64,000 nt of DNA from Belliella pelovolcani (lineage in GTDB: Bacteria > Bacteroidota > Bacteroidia > Cytophagales > Cyclobacteriaceae): the NCBI RefSeq assembly GCF_900156785.1, contig NZ_FTOP01000004.1:186001-250000 (forward strand). The letters run 5' to 3'. How positions within the stretch are numbered: position 1 is the first letter of the stretch; the number at the start of each line of letters is the position of its first letter. Both the position numbers and the translations under genes were made by a program. The notes under the pieces were generated by a model. That model worked only from the letters and a program-made list of their open reading frames with translations, was not told where the DNA came from and did no database searches. This document shows positions 1 to 8,668 of this stretch, piece by piece.

Positions 1-2
1 AA

Positions 3-152
3 GCTGGAGGCCATGTCTTCCAAATGTATTTTGTAACCTCACAAGCTTTGAACGAGCAATACCTCTTAGCTGGAGGCAATGGCGTTCCTGGTGAAGAGTT
101 TAGAGTAGGTTTTAATGTCAACCGTGTTTTTGCCACTGGAAGGAGAAGATAG
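3..152 (+). CDS. C-terminal end of an outer-membrane barrel protein (DUF5777-like), cut by the window start
   Basis: An open frame runs from the window edge to a TAG at 150-152 and gives about 49 residues. It begins AGGHVFQMYFVTSQ and ends with alternating hydrophobic residues (FRVGFNVNRVF), as in a last beta-strand. The GGHVFQ and FRxGFNxxRVF patterns resemble the end of DUF5777 beta-barrel proteins of Bacteroidota. The rest of the gene lies outside the window, so the family call rests on this tail alone. Confidence 0.5.
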   Translation, partial: AGGHVFQMYFVTSQALNEQYLLAGGNGVPGEEFRVGFNVNRVFATGRRR

Positions 153-239
153 ATCTCCAAAATAGATTTCAGTCAATTAGTGTCATTAATTTGAGCGTCT
201 CTATATACTGTCCTATCTTGTGGTTCAATTCACACAGAT

Positions 240-1154
240 ATGGCAAAGGCATCTAACATTGAGCAGCAAAAAATTCTCAGGGTTTTTAAATTAATTACCT
301 TATTGAGATCAAATATTGGTAGGCCAGTACACAAACTTGCTGAAACTCTCGGCACAGATACCAGAACTATCTATCGGTACTTTAAATTATTGGAAGCCCT
401 AGGATTTCAAGTAGTCAAAGAGCACTCCAAATTCAAAATCATTGATAGGGTAGAATCGAGTCATGAATACAACTATGGGACATTTTCTGAAGAAGAGATC
501 GAGTTTGTAGGTAGTTTGCTGAAAAAGCAGCCTAAAAAAAACTTGATGAAGGACAGTATCCTTCAAAAAATTACTTTGCGCTCGGATTTCCGTCAAGGGG
601 TAAATCAACTTTTCAATGCCAATCTTGGTCTTTTTGTAGACCAGCTTTCTGAAGCAATCAAGTCCAAGACTCAAGTAATTTTGAAAGATTACTATGCTCC
701 AAGCAGCGAAACCGTTTCTGATAGATTGATTGAACCTGTTAATTTCAATAAAAATTTTGACTCAATTCATGCATTTGAAGTAGAAAGTGAAATGATGAAG
801 GTGTTCAAAATAGAAAGGATAGCAGCTATAATGCTCACTTCTAACTCTTTTGAATTCGAGTCAATGCATGAGACATTGGAACAAGGGTTATTCGGATTTT
901 CAGGAAAGAACAATTTCCAGATTCAACTTCAAATGACAAGGAAAGCCTATCAATTGATGATAGAAGAGTATCCAGATGCCAAGCCATATACATCCACCAA
1001 GAACCATAAAAAGTACTTTTTCGAAGGGCAAATCCCTCAACTTCCAGGCATCGCAAGGTTCATTCTTGGCTTACCGGGTGAAATCAAAGTCTTGGAAGGG
1101 GAGGAATTGAAGGAATATTTGGAACAACAGATGAAGAAGGCGAAGTTTTGGTAA
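240..1154 (+). CDS. HTH/WYL-type transcriptional regulator (YafY-like)
   Basis: This 304-residue cytoplasmic protein has an N-terminal helix-turn-helix at about residues 10-60, including LAETLGTDTRTIYRYFKLLE, typical of HTH_11 regulators. The middle, about residues 140-205, resembles a WYL ligand-sensing domain (VILKDYYAPSS, then HAFEVESEMMKVFKIERI). The C-terminal 100 residues match the usual WYL C-terminal extension. WYL regulators respond to nucleic acid or nucleotide ligands in some bacteria, but no target is visible here. It stands alone between a barrel gene and a lipoprotein gene. The ATG at 240 puts the HTH near the N-terminus as expected. Confidence 0.75.
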   Translation: MAKASNIEQQKILRVFKLITLLRSNIGRPVHKLAETLGTDTRTIYRYFKLLEALGFQVVKEHSKFKIIDRVESSHEYNYGTFSEEEIEFVGSLLKKQPKKNLMKDSILQKITLRSDFRQGVNQLFNANLGLFVDQLSEAIKSKTQVILKDYYAPSSETVSDRLIEPVNFNKNFDSIHAFEVESEMMKVFKIERIAAIMLTSNSFEFESMHETLEQGLFGFSGKNNFQIQLQMTRKAYQLMIEEYPDAKPYTSTKNHKKYFFEGQIPQLPGIARFILGLPGEIKVLEGEELKEYLEQQMKKAKFW

Positions 1155-1260
1155 GTTGGAAGACTCAAGGTATTATAAGCTAGTCTTATTCCCTTTCTTC
1201 TATTTCAGTTTTAAGAACTTTTAAGTTTTTGGTCTTGGCATTTCACCGTACTTTTCAAGT

Positions 1261-2427
1261 ATGAAACATCCATTAATTATTGTATTATTAGCGCTGATTT
1301 TGCTGGCAAGCTGTAATTCTGAGCAAAAAGGCTTGCATGATGATACCGACCTAAGCATCGTAATTGTTGATTCTATTCAGGTGGCTTACATGGGTAATCT
1401 TTTTCCTTATGATTTTGATTCAAATAGCGGGTTGTATTTAGGGAGATGGAACAATAATGAAGAGTATGTATTTTTCGATGATAATGGAAAGATTGTTAAT
1501 CGATTCAAATTACCATCTGAAGGTCCAAATGCAATAAATTGGGCAATGGGTGTAGGCTTTTTGAATGGTAAGCTGACCATTATGGAACAACAAAAGGGAT
1601 TGATTCAGTTTTCTGAGGATGGTGAAATAATAGACAAGATACCTATTCCAAATAATTACTTTTTTTTCAATGGACTTAATTTTCCAGCTTATAAATTAGG
1701 AAAAGAATTAGCTTATTCCAGACCTGAAAGAGAGGAGTTTGGATCAGAGGGAATAGACTGGGATGATCTTACAAATATCTTATTCAAAAATTATAGCAGC
1801 CCGTTGATAGAAGTATTAAATCCAGAAACTGGAACTATTAGAAATACCATGCTATTCCCTGAAAACACGATTTACAGCACTGGACAATTTTTTAATGTGA
1901 TTCCTCCAAATATTATAAAGTTCGGCAAAGAATGGATTCTTTTTCTTCTTGCCGAAATGAAATACTTCGTCTACGAAGAGCAGGATGGAGATGTAGAGTT
2001 TGTCAAGGCCGTAGATCTCCAATTGGAAAATGCTATTCCCATGCCAGGTGTACCAATGAAGGACTATGCGGAATGGTATCCGCAAAAAGGACATATCATC
2101 TTTGGGAAAATAGAACAGCTCTATAGAAGGGATAATGATATTATTGTTATCTATACCAAGGGAGTAGATGAAGAGATTTCAAAAAACTACAGCCCTGATA
2201 ATCATACCGAATGGATGGATTTCATCTATAACATTCCTAGGTTTGCAGCTGTCTTTAATCAGGATCATCAACTCATACAAAATGACATACCCCTACCCAA
2301 AGGGTTAATATGGTCCTCAGTTGTCAATAATGATGGTGATATCCTAGCCCTTAAAAATCAAGATTACTTTGGAATAGAAGAAGACTTTGTGACTTTTTAT
2401 AAACTAGATCTCGCTTCAAATCAATGA
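1261..2427 (+). CDS. Lipoprotein, DUF4221-like / beta-propeller-like
   Basis: This 388-residue protein has a lipoprotein signal peptide ending in a lipobox with Cys18 (ILLASC), so it is probably anchored in the outer or inner membrane. Short blade-like repeats follow, such as YVFFDDNGKIVNRFKLPSEGP and GLIQFSEDGEIIDKIPIP. This layout fits DUF4221 or 6-bladed beta-propeller lipoproteins, which are common in Cytophagales. It resembles the lipoprotein at 50710-51870 in length and layout. No catalytic motif is visible and the function is unknown. Confidence 0.6.
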   Translation: MKHPLIIVLLALILLASCNSEQKGLHDDTDLSIVIVDSIQVAYMGNLFPYDFDSNSGLYLGRWNNNEEYVFFDDNGKIVNRFKLPSEGPNAINWAMGVGFLNGKLTIMEQQKGLIQFSEDGEIIDKIPIPNNYFFFNGLNFPAYKLGKELAYSRPEREEFGSEGIDWDDLTNILFKNYSSPLIEVLNPETGTIRNTMLFPENTIYSTGQFFNVIPPNIIKFGKEWILFLLAEMKYFVYEEQDGDVEFVKAVDLQLENAIPMPGVPMKDYAEWYPQKGHIIFGKIEQLYRRDNDIIVIYTKGVDEEISKNYSPDNHTEWMDFIYNIPRFAAVFNQDHQLIQNDIPLPKGLIWSSVVNNDGDILALKNQDYFGIEEDFVTFYKLDLASNQ

Positions 2428-2524
2428 ATCCAAAACCAAATGTCAGTCTATCTATTTCACTTAATAAAATAACAATTTACTTTTTATATTATTTGATTGA
2501 CCAATAACTGATCGACTAATAACT

Positions 2525-2571
2525 ATGAACAGCAAGTCTAATATTTTACAACTAATGGACTTGCTGTTCAT
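2525..2571. terminator. Hairpin between convergent genes
   Basis: A perfect 14-bp inverted repeat (2525-2538 with 2558-2571, arms ATGAACAGCAAGTC) encloses a 19-nt loop between the ends of two convergent genes. It probably ends transcription from one or both sides. The T-run is poor. Confidence 0.6.
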
Positions 2572-2586
2572 GACTTTAACTACTTT

Positions 2587-4098
2587 TTACTGATGCTCCT
2601 CCCTTAGCAAATCATTGACAGTCTTGACAGGATTGAAGGTGATCAAGGGAACTTCTACAAATATGGTGTTCCAGCCTGCCATAGCACCATTCCAAAGACC
2701 AGGTAATTCAAGCGCCTTGAGCGTTTTACCACTTTTTGACTTTTCGGTGATAAATCCTGTTCGCATATCTCTAAAAGAAATTAAGTCAAAAGCCTTACCC
2801 TTATAATCCTTAGTCCCACAGACCAAGTCCACGGGGTTAAAGTGAGTGGACTGCTGTACAAGCAATCTTTCCTTAGGATTGTTCATGTCAATCTGAGCAG
2901 TTTCGGCGATTTGTAGTGAAAGCGTTCCATCATCTTCCTTGACCCAAAACGGGCCACCACCTGGTTCTCCAGTATTCTTGACCATGCCACATACTCTGAT
3001 TGGTTTATTGAGGCTTTGAAATAGATATTGCCCCTTTTCTTTAGCCGACATTTTTTTGTAAGCCTTTGGAAGCTCTGAGCCAAGTGCCTTTTCAAATGCT
3101 TTCTCTCCCTTTTTGATAGTAATTTCATCAAAATCATTTTCCAAAGCTTCAAGGGCATTGAATATTTGTTCTTGAATTTCGAGCAGCAAACCTCCCAGGG
3201 CTACTTTATATTCTTTGGTTTCACCTTTGATTCTATCTGGCACAACATTATCGATATTCTTGATAAAAATTAGATCACCATCAATTTCATTCAAGTTTTC
3301 TAATAGTGAACCATGACCAGCAGGCCTGAATAAAATACTGCCGTCCTCTTCTACAAATGGCGTATTATCCAAATTCACAGCGATAGTGTCAGTAGATGGT
3401 TTCTGCTGAGAATAGCTTACCTCAAAGAGCACATTATGCTTTCTTTCCAAGGTTCCTTGTATCCTAGATACCTCTTCCTTGAAACGATCCTCGTGTTCGG
3501 GGGAAACAGTAAAATGCAATCTCACGGTTTTATTTTTACCCAAACCATACATCAAGCCTTCTACAAAATGCTCGTAAGTAGGTGTTCTGTTATGATCATC
3601 ATATTTGTGGAATTTTAAAAGGCCCTTGGGTAGCGAACCATAACCCAAACCATCTTCTGACAACAAGGCATTTACAATGCCCTTATAATCTTTAGAACTG
3701 ATCGCTTTTTTAATACTACTGCCTTTACGCTCTAAAATAGTGTTCAAATCATCATAGAAGGCGAATTTGGAAAGATTGATGATAAATCGCTCTGTAAATG
3801 GGCTTTTGGTGAGGTCACCATCTCCCTCAAGATAACTGAATAAATCCTTGAACATCCGTGAAGCTGCACCACTTGCGGGTACGAACTTGACTACCTTAAG
3901 ATCCTTTGCCTTTTCTGGATAGATTTTCTGAAAAGCAGCGATCTCTTCAGCACTCAATGCCTTGATTCCTTTGCCAATCGTAGCTGGTGAAACAATAGGT
4001 AAAAAAGGAAAACCATCTTGAAAATGTTTTAACTGTGCTTTTACATTTTCCAATGACATGCCTTGGGCCAAAATCTGTTTTTCTATCTCTTGGTTCAT
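2587..4098 (-). CDS. DUF4301 family protein
   Basis: This 503-residue soluble protein has no signal peptide. It carries the family landmarks PASGAASRMFKDLFSYL (about residue 73), SLPKGLLKFHKY (about 155) and TPTYEHFVEGLMYG (about 173). The GAASRMFK segment resembles a nucleotide-sugar transferase-like nucleotide-binding loop, but no activity is established for DUF4301. The gene is monocistronic: it converges with the lipoprotein gene on its 3' side and is 143 nt from the oxoprolinase operon. The ATG at 4098 gives the usual short N-terminal helix before the conserved core. Confidence 0.8.
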   Translation of the reverse strand: MNQEIEKQILAQGMSLENVKAQLKHFQDGFPFLPIVSPATIGKGIKALSAEEIAAFQKIYPEKAKDLKVVKFVPASGAASRMFKDLFSYLEGDGDLTKSPFTERFIINLSKFAFYDDLNTILERKGSSIKKAISSKDYKGIVNALLSEDGLGYGSLPKGLLKFHKYDDHNRTPTYEHFVEGLMYGLGKNKTVRLHFTVSPEHEDRFKEEVSRIQGTLERKHNVLFEVSYSQQKPSTDTIAVNLDNTPFVEEDGSILFRPAGHGSLLENLNEIDGDLIFIKNIDNVVPDRIKGETKEYKVALGGLLLEIQEQIFNALEALENDFDEITIKKGEKAFEKALGSELPKAYKKMSAKEKGQYLFQSLNKPIRVCGMVKNTGEPGGGPFWVKEDDGTLSLQIAETAQIDMNNPKERLLVQQSTHFNPVDLVCGTKDYKGKAFDLISFRDMRTGFITEKSKSGKTLKALELPGLWNGAMAGWNTIFVEVPLITFNPVKTVNDLLREEHQ

Positions 4099-4241
4099 GG
4101 TTGAGGTTTTAAAATTTGGTGATTCAATATAAAAATTGATTTCGGTTTTATGAAATCAAGAGTGGCGAAAACTTTTCTTATTCACTTAATTCAAGGCTTT
4201 AAGCATATTTTAATTAATCCCTTACCACGCATTAAATGAAT

Positions 4242-5111
4242 TCAAAACTCAAGTATGCTAAATCGTATTTTTTCCCCAAATTTTTTCTGAGCAATCACAT
4301 TAATACTATGATCAGTCAATTGAAGAACTCTTGGGTAGCCTCCTGTCACTTGGGCATCTCGCATCAAGACGATAAGTTTTCCTGAAGGTGTAAGTTGGAC
4401 AGTGCCGGGGTAGACAGGAGCAGTCAAGATGCTCGGCAAGGTATTACTTAGCAATTCAGTGAGCTGTATTCCCATTCTGTTTGAAATATTACTGTTTGAA
4501 AATTTCTGTTGTGTTAATTTTTCCTGTAATTCTTCCGGCAAAAGTTCCCAATCTGGCCCCTTATAGGCAGCAATGACTTCTTCCTGATACCAATCTGCTG
4601 ATAATTTTGGATGTGAATAATGAGACCTGCTAAAATGCTCTTCAGAAAGATAGCAGATACTCGAAGCCTCCTGCACCCTTTCATATTCACTGATGCTAGG
4701 AAACCAGCTTCTGCTTTCCAAAAATTCAGGAGATTGAATTCCTCCTTCAATTCCCATATACAGCCATTGACCTTTGCTAAATCGGCCAATTTTGACTTGA
4801 TCCTCTGCTTGAATTTGAATTAATTTTCCTATAGGTTGTAGTTGACCATTAACAAAAATATCGGCTTCAGCGCCAGTAAATACTATTCTAGTTGGCATCT
4901 CAAAAATCATAATAGGACCCAAAAGGGCCATTTCCAAAACTGCTGCATCCTCTTGATTATTCAAAAACATATTGGCTTGATTGTATGAAAGCTGATCCAT
5001 CGCACCTGAGTAGGGGACACCAAAGTCAGCATAGCCAAATCTACCTTGATCCTGTACTGATGTCATCAATCCAGGCTTTAAAAAATGAATATAGGCAGTA
5101 GTTTTAAGCAT
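4242..5111 (-). CDS. pxpC: 5-oxoprolinase subunit PxpC (biotin-dependent carboxyltransferase family)
   Basis: This subunit works with PxpA and PxpB in ATP-dependent conversion of 5-oxoproline (pyroglutamate) to glutamate in the cytoplasm. Family signatures are LKPGLMTSVQDQGRFGY, GVPYSGAMDQLSYNQAN and VLEMALLGP at the N-terminus and SNRMGIQL near residue 210. I start it at the ATG at 5111, giving about 289 residues (MLKTTAYIHFLKPG). This overlaps the end of pxpB by 8 nt, which suggests translational coupling. The frame stays open upstream to 5150, but that would overlap pxpB by 47 nt and add a charged, non-conserved segment. Confidence 0.9.
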   Translation of the reverse strand: MLKTTAYIHFLKPGLMTSVQDQGRFGYADFGVPYSGAMDQLSYNQANMFLNNQEDAAVLEMALLGPIMIFEMPTRIVFTGAEADIFVNGQLQPIGKLIQIQAEDQVKIGRFSKGQWLYMGIEGGIQSPEFLESRSWFPSISEYERVQEASSICYLSEEHFSRSHYSHPKLSADWYQEEVIAAYKGPDWELLPEELQEKLTQQKFSNSNISNRMGIQLTELLSNTLPSILTAPVYPGTVQLTPSGKLIVLMRDAQVTGGYPRVLQLTDHSINVIAQKKFGEKIRFSILEF

Positions 5112-5814
5112 GTGACCAATTATACTTTCCTTGTTGTACTTCTTTCTCAATTCTTAGGTATTCAGGTTTACTAATGGCAAAAAACTGAATAAAATCCCCT
5201 TGTTTGGGTACAACTGGACAAGTTTGATTTATATCAAATAATCGTAATGGGGTTTTCCCAATGATATACCATCCTCCAGGACTATCAGTAGGGTATATGC
5301 CAGTTTGCTGTCCACCGATCGCAATAGAACCAGCTTTAACCAAAGGATCAGGACTACTTTTTCGAGGTAGATGAAGTTCCTCAACTAGTCCCCCTAAATA
5401 CATAAATCCAGGAAGGAAACCATAAAAATGCAATCGGTAAGTACTAGCCGTATGGAGTTGAATAACTTTCTCTATGGAAAGATTTTTTAAACTAGCAAAA
5501 AGCGTAAGGTCTTTAGCAAACTCCATTTCATAGCAAACCGGTATTGACCATCGTTTAACCTGTATTTCAATATCTTGCTTATTTATTTTCTTCATTTGAA
5601 TCATTATTGACTCTAATTCAATAGGATTTACAGGTCTAGAAAATAAAATTGAAAGTACGTGATACCCCATCCTGATTTCATAAATGATAGCTTGGTAATT
5701 GGCTTGCAAATAAGCTTTCCAAAGAAGTTGTTCTTCAAGAATCGCATCATTTATCTGATTTGGCCATTGAATTTCTATTAAATCAGGCTGAATAAATTTG
5801 AACTTTATCTCCAT
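5104..5814 (-). CDS. pxpB: 5-oxoprolinase subunit PxpB (KipI family)
   Basis: This 236-residue protein carries the KipI/PxpB signatures IPVCYEMEFAKDL (about 91-103), FYGFLPGFMYLGGL (about 130-143), GGQQTGIYPTDSPGGW (about 168-182) and IGKTPLRLF. With PxpC it forms the part of the complex thought to phosphorylate and hydrolyse oxoproline; KipI of Bacillus was first described as a kinase inhibitor. It lies 7 nt after pxpA and overlaps pxpC, so the three form one transcription unit. Confidence 0.9.
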   Translation of the reverse strand: MEIKFKFIQPDLIEIQWPNQINDAILEEQLLWKAYLQANYQAIIYEIRMGYHVLSILFSRPVNPIELESIMIQMKKINKQDIEIQVKRWSIPVCYEMEFAKDLTLFASLKNLSIEKVIQLHTASTYRLHFYGFLPGFMYLGGLVEELHLPRKSSPDPLVKAGSIAIGGQQTGIYPTDSPGGWYIIGKTPLRLFDINQTCPVVPKQGDFIQFFAISKPEYLRIEKEVQQGKYNWSHA

Positions 5815-5821
5815 ACCTGAG

Positions 5822-6544
5822 TCAAAAAGTTTTCTTAAGAGCTTGTAAAATTTCTAAAGCAGCAGGATTATCCCCATGGATACATAGGGTATCGGCTTCT
5901 ATTGGCACCAATCTTCCAGATATCGTTTCTATGCATTTATCCTCAATCATATGCCTGATGTGTGCTATTACCTCTATGGGGTCTGTGAGCAATGCACGTG
6001 GATGAGATCTTGGTACCAAGGTTAGATCATCTTGATAAGAGCGATCTGCAAAAACTTCACGATAAACTGTAACACCTTGCTCTTGAGCCTTTCGTTCGAT
6101 CACTGACTTAGGAGGGACATATAAAATAGTATTTGGGTAAACACTGAGCATTATTTCCGTAAACCAAGCTGCTTCTACTTCAACTACCGCAAGTCGGTTG
6201 TATAATGCTCCGTGTGGCTTGATATGATGAAAATGGATATTTAATTCGTTTGCTTCATCTTCAAAAAGGGCCAATTGAGTAAGAATTGTATCCTGAAATG
6301 CAAGCTTTGAAAGTGAAACATACTTTCTGCCAAAATTTTCAAGATCAGGATAGGAGGGATGAGCTCCAGCTTTTACACCATAGGATTGACTTAGCAAAAG
6401 AGTTGCTCTGATTGACGTCTTGGTTCCAGCATGCCCTCCACAGGCAATGTTACAACTTCCAAGAAAAGGCATCAATTGCTTATCATTGGGCATTCCTTCT
6501 CCAAGGTCACAATTAAGATCAAAAGGCAGTTTGATTATGCTCAT
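5822..6544 (-). CDS. pxpA: 5-oxoprolinase subunit PxpA (LamB/YcsF family)
   Basis: This 240-residue protein carries DLNCDLGEG (about residues 9-17), CNIACGGHAGTK (about 31-42), GAHPSYPDLENFGR and HHIKPHGALYN (about 106-116), all hallmarks of the LamB/YcsF metal-dependent deacetylase-like fold. It is the first gene of pxpABC. I start it at the ATG at 6544; the codon before it is an in-frame TTG. A TAnnTTTG promoter element ends only 5 nt upstream of this ATG, which suggests a leaderless mRNA. Confidence 0.92.
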   Translation of the reverse strand: MSIIKLPFDLNCDLGEGMPNDKQLMPFLGSCNIACGGHAGTKTSIRATLLLSQSYGVKAGAHPSYPDLENFGRKYVSLSKLAFQDTILTQLALFEDEANELNIHFHHIKPHGALYNRLAVVEVEAAWFTEIMLSVYPNTILYVPPKSVIERKAQEQGVTVYREVFADRSYQDDLTLVPRSHPRALLTDPIEVIAHIRHMIEDKCIETISGRLVPIEADTLCIHGDNPAALEILQALKKTF

Positions 6545-6549
6545 CAAAC

Positions 6550-6557
6550 CAAATTTA
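6550..6557 (-). promoter_or_regulatory. Bacteroidota -7 element for pxpABC
   Basis: Read on the minus strand this is TAAATTTG, a perfect match to TAnnTTTG. A GTTG that could act as the -33 element lies 17 nt further upstream (6575-6578). The expected transcription start falls on or next to the pxpA ATG at 6544. Confidence 0.5.
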
Positions 6558-6579
6558 ATCTATTTCCTTGAATTCAACC

Positions 6580-7494
6580 TTAAAGATGTATTTTTTCGGG
6601 CATTGGACCATCTATGGATAATTTGATGGCCGCCATTTTCCCAGCTGATTTTACACAATTTTTCCAATCCATGCCATCTAACCAAGCAGATAGAAATCCA
6701 GACCAATACGCATCACCTGCACCTGTAGCATCTCCTTTCACGGTAATTTCCTCTGCTGGCACTGTGAAGTTTTCTCCTGTGTTCAAGGCTAAATGACTAC
6801 CATCTTTTCCTTTAGTAAAACAAACCAACTTAGCTCCCCAATCTAAAATCGTTTCGATGGCTTCAGTTTCTGAAATCTCTTTTTGAAAAATTCGGTTGCA
6901 ATCATCTTGACTGACTTTAACAAATGGCTCTAACTCACAATAATATTGCATTACACTTCGCGCTTCTTCATAATCAGGCCAAATGCTAGGAGCATAATTC
7001 AAATCAATACTCAATTGAACTCCATGATTATAGGCTCTTTTGGCTCCATCTAAAATTGAGGCTTGCGCGGGCTGCTTACTTAATCCAAAACAAGTCGTAT
7101 GGTAAAGTTTTGCAGATTTTAGAATCTGATCATCAATATCAGCAGGATAAATAAAATGGTCTGCTTCTCTGTAAGCAATAAAATCAGGTGTTCCATGGCT
7201 TCTGGATAGTAAAACAAGACTTGTAGGATATGCAGCTCTTTTCTTTACACCTGAAATGTCAAGGCCCAACATTTCTAATTCATGAATGAGATACTTACCC
7301 ATTCCATCTGCTCCCACGCTAGCAACCAAATGAACATTTTTGCCTAATCGACAGAGGTTAGCACCAAGATTAGCTGGACTGCCGCCTTGAAATCTCCTGA
7401 ATGAATGTGTTCTGAATAGTTCTTCTCTCAGTTCGTGACCAATCAAGTCTACCAACAATTCCCCAACTACAACAATGTCTATTTGATGATGCAT
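6580..7494 (-). CDS. PfkB-family carbohydrate kinase, probable fructokinase
   Basis: This 304-residue sugar kinase has PfkB signature 1 (FQGGSPANLGANLCRLG, about 35-51) and signature 2 (DATGAGDAYWSGF, from 255), with Asp261 as the expected catalytic base. Family members phosphorylate fructose, ribose or 2-keto-3-deoxygluconate at the sugar hydroxyl. It lies 4 nt downstream of a GH100-like hydrolase gene and in the same direction as a sodium-sugar symporter. That context favours fructose released from sucrose-like sugars. Substrate specificity cannot be read from the sequence with certainty. Confidence 0.85.
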   Translation of the reverse strand: MHHQIDIVVVGELLVDLIGHELREELFRTHSFRRFQGGSPANLGANLCRLGKNVHLVASVGADGMGKYLIHELEMLGLDISGVKKRAAYPTSLVLLSRSHGTPDFIAYREADHFIYPADIDDQILKSAKLYHTTCFGLSKQPAQASILDGAKRAYNHGVQLSIDLNYAPSIWPDYEEARSVMQYYCELEPFVKVSQDDCNRIFQKEISETEAIETILDWGAKLVCFTKGKDGSHLALNTGENFTVPAEEITVKGDATGAGDAYWSGFLSAWLDGMDWKNCVKSAGKMAAIKLSIDGPMPEKIHL

Positions 7495-7498
7495 AATA

Positions 7499-8668
7499 TT
7501 AATCTATCAGGTAAAAACCCTTGTAAATACTGTAACTTAATAACAATTGTCCTGCTGCGCTCCAAGTGCAAGCCTTTACGCCACATGGCAAGCTAGAGAT
7601 ACCATGAAAACACTCATTAAAATCCCAATTCTCGAGCGAATTTAGACCGATGATCCTATCGAGCACTTGCTCTGCTTCTTGCTTTCCTTTAATCAAGAGG
7701 CTTGCCATTCCCCAAAAACCATTTACCATAGGCCAAATACCTCCATTATGAAATTCATGAGGATGATTTCTAAATTCGAATCGGAAATTCTGTTTAAGTA
7801 AATGAAAATCGGGATTTTCAGGAAAGATGGTTGGATAGAAAGCAGGAAGAGGGTTCAGTTGCTTTGATTCAACCCAATCCAAACAAGCATGCGCATTTGG
7901 ATGAATTCTAAAAATAATGGCCAAAGCATTGCCAAGTGCATCGAAGTAATTTTGATAACCAGCAGGATTAAAAGAAGCTGGTAAATAAGTAATGGAACCT
8001 TTTTCTAATTCTTTTTTCTTTGCTGATGGATGAATCCCAGCTAGATTTGAACCTTTTGATAAATCAAAATTATCTCGGATAGAAGTATGTACATTCTCTG
8101 CTTTCAAAGCCCAAGTTGCATTTTCAAAGGCTTCTGAAGAAAGCTTTAAGCTAGCAAATCTAAGAACCTGATCATAAAGCACATATCCACTTAAAATATA
8201 TTCATCTGCCCAATCACCTGCTAGTGGTACATAGATCAAATTTTTATTATTGTACTCCCAGGCCTGATATAAATCATGGATACCCTGTATTTCACTTTTG
8301 TATTTGACCAAAAGAGATCTGTCTCCTGTATATTTGCTATAAAGACACATACCTATAATCCACCAGGAACCAGTATCTGCTCGACCAGCTAAACCTCCAT
8401 AGCTCACATCACCAGAGTTGATATCTACATTGGATGGCACATGCCCTTGAGGACTTATATGAGCACCAAGTGTTTCCAGAGTTGCTTTGAATGTAGCTAT
8501 CAAATCTAAATCCCTGCTCGCTAATGCTGCCAAACCCGTGATTACACCATCCCTTGCCCATATCCGTTGATAATTATCTTTACCAACTGCAGAAGCTAAA
8601 AAGCCCATAGGGTGTGAAGCGAGTCGAAGCACCTCTGTTGCCTTTTCATTGGCTATCTGAATATCCAT
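7499..8668 (-). CDS. (alpha/alpha)6-barrel glycoside hydrolase, GH100 invertase-like or amylo-1,6-glucosidase-like
   Basis: This 389-residue cytoplasmic enzyme has no signal peptide. IWARDGVITGLAAL (about 36-49) holds an acidic residue typical of this fold, and EFHNGGIWPMVNGFWG (about 305-320) matches the HNGGxWP motif of neutral invertases and glycogen debranching enzymes. DWADEY near residue 160 is also conserved in this group. The neighbouring fructokinase-like and symporter genes favour intracellular cleavage of sucrose or a similar disaccharide. The alternative is a debranching-type alpha-glucosidase. Its start overlaps the symporter gene by 16 nt. Confidence 0.7.
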   Translation of the reverse strand: MDIQIANEKATEVLRLASHPMGFLASAVGKDNYQRIWARDGVITGLAALASRDLDLIATFKATLETLGAHISPQGHVPSNVDINSGDVSYGGLAGRADTGSWWIIGMCLYSKYTGDRSLLVKYKSEIQGIHDLYQAWEYNNKNLIYVPLAGDWADEYILSGYVLYDQVLRFASLKLSSEAFENATWALKAENVHTSIRDNFDLSKGSNLAGIHPSAKKKELEKGSITYLPASFNPAGYQNYFDALGNALAIIFRIHPNAHACLDWVESKQLNPLPAFYPTIFPENPDFHLLKQNFRFEFRNHPHEFHNGGIWPMVNGFWGMASLLIKGKQEAEQVLDRIIGLNSLENWDFNECFHGISSLPCGVKACTWSAAGQLLLSYSIYKGFYLID

